Below are positions 42,719 to 51,673 of a stretch of DNA of 64,000 nt, piece by piece; within the stretch, counting starts at the first letter, position 1; the number at the start of each line of letters is the position of its first letter. Source of the stretch: Flavobacterium hydatis (GTDB lineage Bacteria; Bacteroidota; Bacteroidia; Flavobacteriales; Flavobacteriaceae); contig NZ_JPRM01000027.1 of NCBI RefSeq assembly GCF_000737695.1, positions 124,001 through 188,000 on the forward strand, read 5' to 3'. The position numbers and the translations under genes are program-made. The notes beneath the pieces are model-generated. The model ran no database searches and was not told the DNA's origin. It worked only from the letters and a program-made list of their open reading frames with translations.

Positions 42719-43561
42719 ATGAATAAGCAGGAAGGTATTCAGGTATTTGAAGAAAAAAAAGTAAGAACTATCTGGAATCAAGAAGAGGAGAAATGGTATT
42801 TTTCTATTGTTGATGTAATTGATGTATTAACAAAGAGTGTTGATGCTAATGCTTATTGGCGTAAGTTAAAGCAGCGTTTAAAGATAGAAGGAAACCAAAC
42901 CGTGACGAATTGTCACAGTTTGAAAATGAAGGCTCTTGATGGTAAAATGCGTTTAACAGATGTTGCAGATACAGAGCAATTATTTAGGATGATACAATCA
43001 ATTCCATCACCCAAGGCAGAACCATTTAAATTATGGTTGGCACAAATAGCCTCAGAGCGTTTGGATGAAATGCAGGATCCTGAACTTTCTATAGACAGAG
43101 CTTTAGAGCAGTATTTGCAATTAGGATATTCTGAAAGCTGGATAAATCAGCGTTTAAAAAGTATTGAGATTCGTAAAGAATTAACTAACGAATGGAAAAA
43201 TAGAGGAATTAAAGAAGGAACTCAATTTGCAACATTAACAGATATCATTTCAAATGCATGGTCAGGAAAAACAACTAAAGAGTATAAAATACTTAAAGGA
43301 TTGAAGAAAGAGAATTTGAGAGATAACATGACAAATACAGAATTAATTCTGAATATGTTGGCTGAAGCATCTACAAAAGAAATCTCTAGCGCTATTAAAC
43401 CAGAAAGTTTTGATGAAAGTAAAGACGTTGCTAAACAAGGTGGTAACGTTGCAAAAGTGGCTTTAAAAGAATTAGAATCCAAAACAGGAAAAAAAGTAGT
43501 TACATCACTTAATGCTAAGGAAATGTTGCAACAACAAATTAATCCTAAAAAAGAAGAATAA
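42719..43561 (+). CDS. Bro-N domain antirepressor-like protein
   Basis: This 280-residue protein has an N-terminal Bro-N domain (about 1-110): VRTIWNQEEEKWYFSIVDVI, DANAYWRKLKQRL and ADTEQLFRMIQSIPSPKAEPFKLWLAQ. Bro-N domains are DNA-binding modules of phage antirepressors and baculovirus BRO proteins. The C-terminal half is helical (YSESWINQRLKSIEIRKEL and GIKEGTQFATLTDII) and is shared by chromosomal relatives with no phage nearby. No integrase or phage structural genes are seen. It follows an XRE regulator by 227 bp. Confidence 0.88.
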   Translation: MNKQEGIQVFEEKKVRTIWNQEEEKWYFSIVDVIDVLTKSVDANAYWRKLKQRLKIEGNQTVTNCHSLKMKALDGKMRLTDVADTEQLFRMIQSIPSPKAEPFKLWLAQIASERLDEMQDPELSIDRALEQYLQLGYSESWINQRLKSIEIRKELTNEWKNRGIKEGTQFATLTDIISNAWSGKTTKEYKILKGLKKENLRDNMTNTELILNMLAEASTKEISSAIKPESFDESKDVAKQGGNVAKVALKELESKTGKKVVTSLNAKEMLQQQINPKKEE

Positions 43562-43592
43562 TATCTCATCATAGAGAATTTTATTAATTTAG

Positions 43593-43620
43593 AAACCTTT
43601 CAGAGATGAAAGGTTTTTTT
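43593..43620 (+). terminator. Intrinsic terminator of the Bro-N gene
   Basis: Stem AACCTTTCA / TGAAAGGTT (43594-43602 with 43607-43615) followed by T's, 32 bp after the stop codon. Confidence 0.8.
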
Positions 43621-43633
43621 ATATTTTAGTGTT

Positions 43634-44836
43634 ATGAAAAACACTACTTATTATATTCTGTTTCTTTTTGTTACGGTTTTTGGTTATAGTCAAGATAAGC
43701 AATTGTTGCAAACGGGAGTTATTATCGATTCGGTAAAAATTGCAACGACTCCATCAGAATCGTATGCAATATATTTCCCTAAAAAGTATGATGCTAAAAC
43801 CCCGTTGGCATTGGTTTTTATTTTTGAACCAGGAGGCAGTGGCAAAAAAGGGATTGAACCATTTATATTGGCAGCAGAAACGTACAATTATATTTTGGTA
43901 TGCTCCAATACTTTAAGAAATGGATCTACTCAAGTTAATATTGCTGTTGCTAATAGATTATTTGATGATGTTTTACAAACTTACCCTATTGATACTTCGC
44001 AACTCTATATTTCAGGCTTTTCGGGCGGTGCAAGATTAGCTAGTTTTTACGGAATATCTTCGGGTGCTTTTCAGGGAGTTATTGCTTGTGGAGCTTCGTT
44101 TAATGGTATGGATAAACTTATTCCGCCGTCTAATAATTTCTCGTATGTTGGTATGGTTGGAGATAGAGATATGAATTATCAGGAAATGGTAGCAAACAAA
44201 GATTGGCTAGATAAAGCAAAGATTGTAAACACACTTTTTGTTGCTCATGAAGAGCATGTTTGGCCAAAACAATCCGAAATGCTTCGCGCTTTTGATTGGT
44301 TAGAAATTCAGGCTTACAAAAAAAATATAAGACCTAAGAATGATACAATTATTAAAAGAATCTACGATAAAAATTTACGCATAGCAGATAGTTTAAAAAC
44401 TAATAAAGAAATGGTTCTTTCGGTAAATGCGTATGAAAAAGCCATTACTTTTTTTAATACAAACGAAGATAATTTTATAAGAACCAAGATTGCCGAAATA
44501 AAAAAATCGAGAGAGTATAAAGATGAAGTGACAAAAATGGAAGCGATACAGATTCAGGAAAATGAACTTTTAGATAAACTTTCGCTTCGTTTTGATCAAG
44601 ATTTAAAATCGGCTAAGAATAATAGTAATTTTAAATTTTGGAAATCTGAAATTAAGGATTTGAATACAATGAAGTTAGACGACAAAAATCCTTTAGCCCA
44701 GAATATGGCCAAAAGAGTTTTATTTTGGTTTCAGGTTATGGTTTATGAAACGGGACAGGAAAATAAAAGAAACCAACAAAATAATAAGGCTGAGTATTGT
44801 AATGAATTGTATAAAATCATTACAGAAACAAATTAA
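43634..44836 (+). CDS. Secreted alpha/beta hydrolase-like protein
   Basis: This 400-residue protein has a signal peptide (residues 1-19, ending GYSQ). The hydrolase domain has ALVFIFEPGGSGKKG (oxyanion region) and the nucleophile elbow SGFSGGARLASFYG. VAHEEHVWPKQSEML probably contains the catalytic His. A long charged helical tail of about 130 residues follows (KADSLKTNKEMVLS and similar). The substrate is unknown. It is a single-gene unit that ends at a bidirectional terminator. Confidence 0.85.
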   Translation: MKNTTYYILFLFVTVFGYSQDKQLLQTGVIIDSVKIATTPSESYAIYFPKKYDAKTPLALVFIFEPGGSGKKGIEPFILAAETYNYILVCSNTLRNGSTQVNIAVANRLFDDVLQTYPIDTSQLYISGFSGGARLASFYGISSGAFQGVIACGASFNGMDKLIPPSNNFSYVGMVGDRDMNYQEMVANKDWLDKAKIVNTLFVAHEEHVWPKQSEMLRAFDWLEIQAYKKNIRPKNDTIIKRIYDKNLRIADSLKTNKEMVLSVNAYEKAITFFNTNEDNFIRTKIAEIKKSREYKDEVTKMEAIQIQENELLDKLSLRFDQDLKSAKNNSNFKFWKSEIKDLNTMKLDDKNPLAQNMAKRVLFWFQVMVYETGQENKRNQQNNKAEYCNELYKIITETN

Positions 44837-44840
44837 AGAC

Positions 44841-44872
44841 GAAAGCCCAACTCTTAATAAGAATTGGGCTTT
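44841..44872. terminator. Bidirectional terminator
   Basis: Stem GAAAGCCCAA / TTGGGCTTTC with an imperfect inner part, between the convergent hydrolase gene (plus) and the small secreted gene at 44923 (minus). Confidence 0.8.
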
Positions 44873-44922
44873 CTAGAATAACTAAATTGTAACTGGTTTT
44901 TGCTTAATGAAAAGCGAAAAAT

Positions 44923-45303
44923 TTAACGACGAAAAGCTGGACTTTGATTAAAAGATTCGTCAGTTGTTTTATTTGCTTTTGAAGATTTTACGATAATTTC
45001 GTGTTTTACTTTTTTGGCGTTGTCTTGAAATTCAAGATAATAAGTTCCTGCAGGATATTCTTCTAAACTTAAAGTTTTTGAAGTTTCTAATTCATTAGTA
45101 GTTGCTCCTTTATATATTAAGCGACTTTCTTTATCTAGAATTGAGAAATCTGATTTCTGTTCTCCATTCAAAGTAAAAGTAACTACTTTGCCATTTCCAG
45201 TTTTTATATTCAGGATATAATCCCCTTTACCATCAATTGCATAAGTACTCATTGTTGTCAAAAAAATAACCAATACTAAGCTTAATCCTAAAATCTTCTT
45301 CAT
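44923..45303 (-). CDS. Small secreted beta-sandwich-like protein (paralogue 1)
   Basis: This 126-residue protein has a signal peptide ending TYA (about residue 22). The body is an Ig-like beta-sandwich candidate with GNGKVVTFTLNGEQKSDFSI, then LIYKGAT and EYPAGTYYLEFQDNAKKVKH. The 'PAGTYYLxxxD' turn resembles T9SS-type or DUF3244-like domains. It is about 35-40% alike by eye to the gene at 45700-46104, a tandem duplicate 400 bp away. The function is unknown. Confidence 0.8.
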   Translation of the reverse strand: MKKILGLSLVLVIFLTTMSTYAIDGKGDYILNIKTGNGKVVTFTLNGEQKSDFSILDKESRLIYKGATTNELETSKTLSLEEYPAGTYYLEFQDNAKKVKHEIIVKSSKANKTTDESFNQSPAFRR

Positions 45304-45699
45304 GTCTTTGTTTTTGTTTTAATTTTCAAATCGCGGTGCGCAAAACTACAAATTGTTCGCTAACTACAAAATATTTTTTATGTTAATTTTTACTCTAAGT
45401 CACTGACTTAAAAGTGTTTCGGCTGAAATCGTGATTATATACGGATTCATAAGATTCTTGGATGTTATTTTTATAACTTTTTTTAAATCAGTATTTTGCA
45501 TTTTTGTAGTAGTTGCCGTATAAAAGATAATTTTAATATAAAAAACTATTGAAAAAAATGCTCCATTTTGAATATTTGATATTATTATAAACAAAAAAAA
45601 CAGCTCTTTTAACCATTAAAAGGGCTGTTTCTAAACGATAACGTTTTGATTTTACTAACTAAACAAATTCATTTTTATAAAATGTGGGCATGCAATTTT
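45304..45699. other. AT-rich intergenic region, no gene seen
   Basis: These 396 bp separate the two small secreted genes. They hold only the terminator at 45597-45630 and a promoter region for the 44923 gene. A short minus-strand ORF (45400-45594) lacks coding character and I do not call it. Confidence 0.6.
45597..45630 (-). terminator. Intrinsic terminator of the 45700 gene
   Basis: Stem AAACAGCTCTTTTAA / TTAAAAGGGCTGTTT (one mismatch) and a minus-strand T run, 70 bp after the stop. Confidence 0.8.
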
Positions 45700-46104
45700 C
45701 TAACGTAATGCTACAGCTGTATTTTTAGCATTAGTTGTTTTGTATGTTTGCGAAATAGATTTGTTAGACATTGTTGATACCTGATTGGTAACATTAATCG
45801 CATATCTCAATTTCTTTACATTGTCTTCTATATCCAGGAAATAAGTTCCATCTGGCAATTCGGCCAAATCAAATGTTTTTATAATTCCGTCTTTACCAGT
45901 TGCATACTCAGAGTAAATTAAGGTACCATCTTTATCATAAATAGAAAGATATGCCTTTGTTACATTGTTTAAAGAAAATGTAATTAGTTTACCGTCGCCT
46001 TTTCTTACATGAAGGGCAAAATCGGTATTTCCATCAATTGCATAAGTACTCATTCCTGTAAAAAGTACTGCAAATACTAGACTTAATTTTAGAATCTTTT
46101 TCAT
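45700..46104 (-). CDS. Small secreted beta-sandwich-like protein (paralogue 2)
   Basis: This 134-residue protein has signal peptide MKKILKLSLVFAVLFTGMST..YA, nearly the same as paralogue 1. The same core is present: GDGKLITFSLNNVTKAYLSI, LIYSEYATG, ELPDGTYFLDIEDNVKKLRY. The C-terminus is Asn/Thr/Ser-rich. Each gene has its own terminator, so the two can be expressed separately. The duplication suggests a dosage need or subfunctionalisation. Confidence 0.8.
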   Translation of the reverse strand: MKKILKLSLVFAVLFTGMSTYAIDGNTDFALHVRKGDGKLITFSLNNVTKAYLSIYDKDGTLIYSEYATGKDGIIKTFDLAELPDGTYFLDIEDNVKKLRYAINVTNQVSTMSNKSISQTYKTTNAKNTAVALR

Positions 46105-46290
46105 GGCTTTAGTTTTTTAATTATTAGTTCTAATTCTCTGATGCTAAATTACTTTAAGAATATATCGTTTTACACAACTCTATTTGCCAATTTCTATGCT
46201 GTATTCTCATTTACGAAAGCGTTATAGGTTAAAGTTTGAATTATATTAGGTGTTTTAGTTAAATTTGTTTTATTTATTAAATAATTTATC

Positions 46291-47163
46291 ATGAAGACCA
46301 CCGCCCCAGCTCTTGAAGTGATATCAAACTCATACGGAAGCTCTTTTACCTATACCAGACATGCCGAAAAGACGAATAGTAAATCTCATCTATGGCATTA
46401 TCATCCCGAAATAGAATTGGTTTATGTAAACGGAGGAGCAGGAAAGCGACAAATAGGAAGTCATGTTTCGTATTATACCAATGGAGATTTGATTTTAATA
46501 GGTGCTAATTTGCCTCATTGTGGATTTACTAATGAGCAAACGGGGAATAAAAACGAAACCGTTATTCATATTAAACCAGAATTTTTAGGGAATGATTTTT
46601 TTGGAGTTCCCGAGATGAAAAAAGTTCAAAATGTTTTTGGTCAAGCCAAAGCAGGAATTGCATTTGCGGGAGAAACCAAAGAACGAATTGGGAAGAAAAT
46701 AGAAATGATGGAAAAGCAACTTCCATTAGAACGATTGCTAACGCTCTTGAGTATTTTAGATGAATTAGAATCCTCAGAAGAATATACGGTGCTTAACGCC
46801 GATGGTTTTTCGTTAGAATTATATACTCAGGATAATGACCGCATAAATGTTATTTTTAATTATGTAAAAGATCATTTTCAGGAAGCTATTGCCATCGATG
46901 AGGTTTCAGATTTGGTGAGCATGACTACACCTTCTTTTTGCAGATATTTTAAAAAAATCACCAATAAGACTTTTACCACTTTTGTAAATGAATATCGTTT
47001 GGTACACGCTTCGAAACTCTTGGCTGAAAAGCCGATTAGTATAAATGAAGTTTGTTACGAAAGCGGATTTAATAATTTCAGTCACTTTAGTAAATTATTT
47101 AAAACCTATACAGGAAAAAGTGCTTTGCAATACCGTCAGGAATTAAAAACAGTCATTAAGTAA
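46291..47163 (+). CDS. AraC-family transcriptional regulator
   Basis: This 290-residue protein has an N-terminal cupin sensor (about 1-150) with HLWHYHPEIELVYVNGGAGK and GDLILIGANLPHCGF. A C-terminal AraC domain has two HTH units, IDEVSDLVSMTTPSFCRYFK and ISINEVCYESGFNNFSHFSK, then LFKTYTGKSALQYR. It probably senses a small ligand such as a sugar or aromatic and activates an unlinked target. No catabolic operon adjoins it. Repeat DNA follows. Confidence 0.93.
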   Translation: MKTTAPALEVISNSYGSSFTYTRHAEKTNSKSHLWHYHPEIELVYVNGGAGKRQIGSHVSYYTNGDLILIGANLPHCGFTNEQTGNKNETVIHIKPEFLGNDFFGVPEMKKVQNVFGQAKAGIAFAGETKERIGKKIEMMEKQLPLERLLTLLSILDELESSEEYTVLNADGFSLELYTQDNDRINVIFNYVKDHFQEAIAIDEVSDLVSMTTPSFCRYFKKITNKTFTTFVNEYRLVHASKLLAEKPISINEVCYESGFNNFSHFSKLFKTYTGKSALQYRQELKTVIK

Positions 47164-47187
47164 GGAATATTAACCGCAAATATTTTA

Positions 47188-47385
47188 ACCGCAAAGGACA
47201 CAAAGGTTTACGCAAAGAGCGCAAAGTTTTTTTTAAATCTGTGGCAATAAAAGGGAACGCGGATGATACGGATTCGCTATCGCGAAAACACAGATAAATA
47301 CGGATTTTATATTTATTATTTTCAAAATCCGTTTTTATCTGCGTCTTTACTTTTGTAAATCCGTGTCATCCGCGTTCCCTTTTTA
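47188..47385. repeat. Repeats of families B and C, forming a long inverted repeat
   Basis: 'accgcaaaggacacaaagg' and 'gcaaagagcgcaaag' (family B) precede a family C pair in inverted orientation. AAGGGAACGCGGATGATACG at 47251 onward pairs with its inverse ending near 47381 (24 bases, one mismatch). Inner arms around 'cggattttatattt' add more pairing. This is a hairpin of about 130 bp and the only content of the gap before the M13 peptidase gene. Confidence 0.8.
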
Positions 47386-47570
47386 GACAATCTTTATAAT
47401 TTTAATTATATCTGACGTGTTGTACGGAGCAGTAATAATCTGTTTTTTTAGAATTGAAGTTTCATTTTGTATGTGAGAAAAAATTATATTTACATTCTTG
47501 TTTTTTGAATATTATAACAAACAAGCGGGAATTAGTTAGATTTAATCAAAACATTCAAAATTATAACTTA

Positions 47571-49610
47571 ATGAATTTATTTAGAACGCTCATCGTATTT
47601 ACACTTACGGGAATAGTTGTTTCGAGCTGTGGCAAAAAAGAACCAGCAGTATTTCCGGATCCTTTAATAACCAATCGTGACACAACGATAAATCCAGCAG
47701 ATGACTTTTTTAATTATGCCAATAATGGCTGGTTTAAGAAAAACCCAATTCCGAGTACTGATAGCAGTAACGGTATCGGCAGGATTGTTATGGATACTAT
47801 TAATGAGCAAATAAAAAGTATTTGCGAAAAATCGGCTGCAGATGGATCGGCTGCAAAAGGAAGTAACAAACAAAAAATCGGTGATTTTTATGCTTCTGGA
47901 ATGGATACAATCGCTATCGAAAAAGCAGGTTTATCTCCGCTTAATAGCGAAATGAAAAAAATCGCAGCTATAAAAGATGTTCCTTCTTTGGTAAAGTCTA
48001 TAGCATATTTGCAAACTATTGGTACAAGTCCGGCATTTTCATTTTATGTAGGTCAAGACGATAAAATAAGTACAAAATATGCGTTGTTTTTTGGTCAGGG
48101 CGGATTAGGTATGGGACAAAGAGATTTTTATCTTGACACTGATAAACGAAATGAGTCTATTCGTAAGGAATATCTAACTCATCTTAAAACAATGATGAAA
48201 TTTACAGGTGAAGACGAAGCAACGGCTACAAAAAGCGCTGCAACTATCATGAAGCTAGAAACTGATTTGGCTAAATCTTCTCGTAAACTAGAAGCGCTTA
48301 GAGACCCGATAAAAAACTACAATAAACTTACTATTGAACAATTCGGTAAAACAACTCCAAATATTGATTGGAAAACAGTTTTGCCAGTTTTAGGTATTGC
48401 CAAAGCCGATTCGGTAATTGTAGGACAACCTGAGTTTTTTACTTCATTAAATAAATTACTAAAAACATATCCTATTGAGGAATGGAAAACATACCTTAAA
48501 TGGAATTTGGTTAATTCTTATGCAGAATACCTAAATGCGGATGTTGAGAAGCAAAACTTCAAATTCTTTTCGACTGTAATGAACGGAGTAAGTGCGCAAA
48601 AACCACGTTGGAAGAGAGTTGTTGGACAAACAAACAGCTATTTAGGCGAATTAATAGGACAGGTATATGTAGCTGAATATATGCCAAAAGGCGTTAAAGA
48701 AAAATTACTAGAAATAGGGAATAATATACGTGACGTATTTGGTTTGCATATCAAGAAACTAGATTGGATGAGCGATACTACAAAAGAGAAAGCATTACGA
48801 AAATTAGATAAAATCGTAATGAAAGTTGGATATCCTGATAAATGGAAGGATATGAGCAAACTTGCTATAGATAAGAATTCTTATTGCAGTAATATAATGA
48901 GAGCCAATTCTTGGGATTATAATTATATGGTAAACAAATATGGTAAACCTGTAGATAGAAACGAATGGGCTATGCAACCGCAAACCTATAATGCTTATTA
49001 TAATCCTAGTAATAACGAAATTGTGATTCCGGCTTGTAATATTATTGTTCCTGGTTATGAAGGAAGAATGCCTGATGATGCGATATTATACGGAATTCTT
49101 GGAGGTTCTTTCTTCGGACATGAAATCACGCATGGTTTTGATGATCAAGGAAGTCAATATGATGAAAAAGGAAACCTAAATAATTGGTGGACTGCCGAAG
49201 ATTTGAAAAAATTTCAAGGTAAAACGAAGTTAATTGTAGACCAATATAATAAGTTCACTATACTTGGTAAGCACGTAAATGGTGAAGCAACGCAAGGAGA
49301 GAATATTGCCGATTTAGGTGGTGTTGTAGTAGGATATGAGGCATTTAAGAAAACTGCTCAGTATAAAAATAATGAAAAAATTAGCGGATTAACACCAGAT
49401 CAGCGTTATTTCCTTTCTTATGCTTATTCTTGGATGATTAACAGAAGAGATGAGTCTAAGATTAACCAAATCATGACCGATGTACATGCTCCAGAACAAT
49501 TTAGAGTAAATGGACCTTTAAGCAATATGCCAGAATTCTATAAAGCATTTAATGTAAAAAAAGGCGATAAAATGTATCAACCAGATAGTTTACGTGTAGT
49601 TATTTGGTAG
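47571..49610 (+). CDS. M13-family zinc metallopeptidase (neprilysin-like lipoprotein)
   Basis: The protein has 679 residues from MNLFRTLIVFTLTGIVVSSC (ATG 47571), which gives a clean lipoprotein signal with SSC lipobox. An in-frame ATG at 47454 would add 39 residues and bury the signal. The N-terminal PeptM13 domain is followed by the catalytic zinc motif FFGHEITHGFDDQGS and ENIADLGG, the HExxH and ExxxD zinc ligands. A typical C-terminal half includes YFLSYAYSWMINRRDE and VNGPLSNMPEFYKAF. It degrades short peptides in the periplasm or at the surface. Confidence 0.95.
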   Translation: MNLFRTLIVFTLTGIVVSSCGKKEPAVFPDPLITNRDTTINPADDFFNYANNGWFKKNPIPSTDSSNGIGRIVMDTINEQIKSICEKSAADGSAAKGSNKQKIGDFYASGMDTIAIEKAGLSPLNSEMKKIAAIKDVPSLVKSIAYLQTIGTSPAFSFYVGQDDKISTKYALFFGQGGLGMGQRDFYLDTDKRNESIRKEYLTHLKTMMKFTGEDEATATKSAATIMKLETDLAKSSRKLEALRDPIKNYNKLTIEQFGKTTPNIDWKTVLPVLGIAKADSVIVGQPEFFTSLNKLLKTYPIEEWKTYLKWNLVNSYAEYLNADVEKQNFKFFSTVMNGVSAQKPRWKRVVGQTNSYLGELIGQVYVAEYMPKGVKEKLLEIGNNIRDVFGLHIKKLDWMSDTTKEKALRKLDKIVMKVGYPDKWKDMSKLAIDKNSYCSNIMRANSWDYNYMVNKYGKPVDRNEWAMQPQTYNAYYNPSNNEIVIPACNIIVPGYEGRMPDDAILYGILGGSFFGHEITHGFDDQGSQYDEKGNLNNWWTAEDLKKFQGKTKLIVDQYNKFTILGKHVNGEATQGENIADLGGVVVGYEAFKKTAQYKNNEKISGLTPDQRYFLSYAYSWMINRRDESKINQIMTDVHAPEQFRVNGPLSNMPEFYKAFNVKKGDKMYQPDSLRVVIW

Positions 49611-49618
49611 GTTTTTTA

Positions 49619-49994
49619 AAAAAGGTACTAAGGTTCTGAGGTGCAAAGGGACAAAGGTTTTTTTAGGTTCAAAGGTTTTCCGTAGAGATGCACCGTAGTG
49701 CGTCTTTGTTAAAGAGATGAAAAGGTTCTTTTTAAGGTATTAAGTTTTTTTTGGTGCAAAGGTTTTCTGTAGAGACGGACTGCAGTGCGTCTTTGCTAAC
49801 GGAGACACAAAGGGCTGGCTTGAGCACTAAACAACCACAATCTTATTTATAAACTTGCACGAGAAATTTCCGCAAGAAACAGGCATAAAAGTGTCTATTT
49901 CTTGCGGAGATTTTTTTATAAAGACAATAGTGCAGTTACTTTACGCCCAATCCAAACCTTTGTACCTTTGTATCTCAGAACCTTAGGACCTTTT
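49619..49994. repeat. Composite repeat: inverted arms around terminator and palindromes
   Basis: Between the M13 peptidase and esterase genes (475 bp) there is no gene. A left arm at 49619-49660 pairs with an inverted right arm at 49953-49994 (about 38 of 42 bases). Inside are palindromes at 49683-49705 and 49769-49794 and a terminator hairpin at 49864-49917. The architecture matches 17824-18197. Confidence 0.75.
49864..49917 (+). terminator. Long terminator hairpin
   Basis: Stem TCCGCAAGAAA / TTTCTTGCGGA (49869-49879 with 49898-49908), an imperfect inner stem and a run of seven T. It is 250 bp after the M13 peptidase gene, inside the composite repeat. Confidence 0.8.
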
Positions 49995-50085
49995 TCTAAA
50001 CCTTTGTCCCTTTGCGCCTCTGAACCTTTTTTAAAAAACCTTTTCATATCTTAGAGCCTCAGAACCTTAATCCTTTATAGAACAA

Positions 50086-50949
50086 ATGAAAAACATTAAA
50101 ATTATATTGTTAGCAGCTTTTTTATGCAGTTCCCTTTTATCTTATGGTGCCAAAGTAGATACGCTACAAATAGAGAGTGTTGCAATGGGAAAAGCTTATA
50201 AGGCGGCAGTTGTTTTACCAAATTCGTATGCCAAAAGTAAAGCTTCGTTTCCTGTATTGTATTTATTGCACGGTGCTTACGGACATTTTGGAGATTGGCT
50301 AAAAAATACACCAGATAAAAAGTTAGTGCAGAATTTATCTGATCAATACAATTTGATAATCGTAATGCCCGAAGGTGAAACATTTAGTTTTTACTTAGAC
50401 AGTCCAGTAAATAAAGGAAGTCAGTTTGAAACCTATATAACAAAAGAAGTAATTCAGAAAATAGATAAAACCTACCGTACCATTAATGATAAAAAAGGGA
50501 GAGTAATTTCTGGACTTTCTATGGGAGGACACGGCGCATTATATCTATCATCTAAACACCCTGATTTGTTTTGCGCAGTAGGAAGCATGAGCGGCGCTGT
50601 AGATATGGGCGGAATGCTTAATCGCGATGCAGTACAGGTAAACAAATTTATGGAACCCGTTTTTGGAAAAGAAGGAGCGCCACAAGAAGTATATGCATCT
50701 TATGCAGTACTTGGTATGGTTGATAAGATGAAAACCAATAAACTAGCATTGATAATAGATTGTGGAGTAGATGATTTTTTAATAGAACCCAATCGCGAAC
50801 TTCACCGAAGATTAGTTTATAGCAAAGTAGAGCATGATTATACCGAAAGACCTGGAGCGCATACTTGGGAATATTGGGAAAATTCATTGCCGTATCATGT
50901 GTTGTACTTTAGTAAAGTATTGGCTAAAAATGGAGTTGTAGTAAATTAA
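50086..50949 (+). CDS. Secreted esterase (esterase D/XynZ-like)
   Basis: This 287-residue protein has a signal peptide (about residues 1-21, ending YGA). The alpha/beta hydrolase domain has FPVLYLLHGAYGHFGDW, the nucleophile elbow SGLSMGGHGALYL, the Asp region DCGVDDFL and the His in GAHTWEYW. This is the layout of family-1 carbohydrate esterases (acetyl or feruloyl esterases) and S-formylglutathione-hydrolase-like enzymes. Export argues for a polysaccharide ester substrate. Confidence 0.93.
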   Translation: MKNIKIILLAAFLCSSLLSYGAKVDTLQIESVAMGKAYKAAVVLPNSYAKSKASFPVLYLLHGAYGHFGDWLKNTPDKKLVQNLSDQYNLIIVMPEGETFSFYLDSPVNKGSQFETYITKEVIQKIDKTYRTINDKKGRVISGLSMGGHGALYLSSKHPDLFCAVGSMSGAVDMGGMLNRDAVQVNKFMEPVFGKEGAPQEVYASYAVLGMVDKMKTNKLALIIDCGVDDFLIEPNRELHRRLVYSKVEHDYTERPGAHTWEYWENSLPYHVLYFSKVLAKNGVVVN

Positions 50950-51117
50950 AATGATACGATTCTAAAAAAAATAGAGTTTCATGATTTGAAGTTTATGTAT
51001 TGATAATTAGTGGATTGTGTGTTGTTGTGTGATTTTTTTTAGATAAAAGATTACTGATTATTTTTTTTGGTTTGATTTTTGGAATACCTTTATGTATAAC
51101 TTAAAAAATAAAAAAAG

Positions 51118-51651
51118 ATGAAAAAGATAATTACACTTTTTGCAATAGTAGGATTGGTAGCATTCTCTAGTTGTGAAGGACCAGAGGGGCCTCCGGGACC
51201 TCCGGGATATGATGGGTATGATGGATTAGTTGGTATTGTTTACGAGAATCCAAGTAATAAACCTTATGATTTTACTTTACAAAATAATTTCCAAGTTAGA
51301 TTTATTTTTCCTAAGTCAATAGTTGAATCAGATGTAGTTTTAGTATATCGCTTAGGGGGTGTAGACCCAAATAGAGGTAAAGCAATTTGGGAGTTTTTGC
51401 CTCAAACATTTTATAAAGATAACGATTCGAGGGATTTTTCATTTAATTTTAATTTTACCTATGACTATGTTAATATCTTTTTGAGTGGAACAGATTTAGG
51501 AACAGTCTCACCTGCTTATAGATTAGGACAAACTTTTAGAATTGTTGTAGTTCCTGCTGATTTTGCTGCTTCAGTTAATAAAAGCAGTTATTCAGATGTT
51601 GTGAGTAAATTGAATATTAAAGAAAGTCAAATTCAAGAAATTAGTTTCTAA
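51118..51651 (+). CDS. Lipoprotein with a short collagen-like stretch
   Basis: This 177-residue protein starts MKKIITLFAIVGLVAFSSC (lipobox FSSC, Cys19). Immediately after the Cys it has six Gly-X-Y triplets (residues 21-38), Pro-rich at first: GPEGPPGPPGYDGYDGLVG. The mature domain (residues 40-177) is beta-rich (YDFTLQNNFQVRFIFPKS and LPQTFYKDNDSRDFSFNF). Collagen-like triplets often form a trimerising stalk. The gene is a single unit that ends at a bidirectional terminator. Confidence 0.85.
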   Translation: MKKIITLFAIVGLVAFSSCEGPEGPPGPPGYDGYDGLVGIVYENPSNKPYDFTLQNNFQVRFIFPKSIVESDVVLVYRLGGVDPNRGKAIWEFLPQTFYKDNDSRDFSFNFNFTYDYVNIFLSGTDLGTVSPAYRLGQTFRIVVVPADFAASVNKSSYSDVVSKLNIKESQIQEISF

Positions 51652-51673
51652 GTTTTAAACTTCTAGAGAATAA

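Noticed and set aside
42719..43561. Prophage call based on the Bro-N gene
   Set aside because: No integrase, terminase, capsid or lysis genes are present. Neighbours are ordinary chromosomal genes.
45400..45594. A 64-codon minus-strand ORF in the gap between the small secreted paralogues
   Set aside because: AT-rich composition, no conserved feature and position in a promoter/terminator region argue against coding.
47454..47570. A longer start for the M13 peptidase
   Set aside because: It would bury the lipoprotein signal sequence behind 39 atypical residues.
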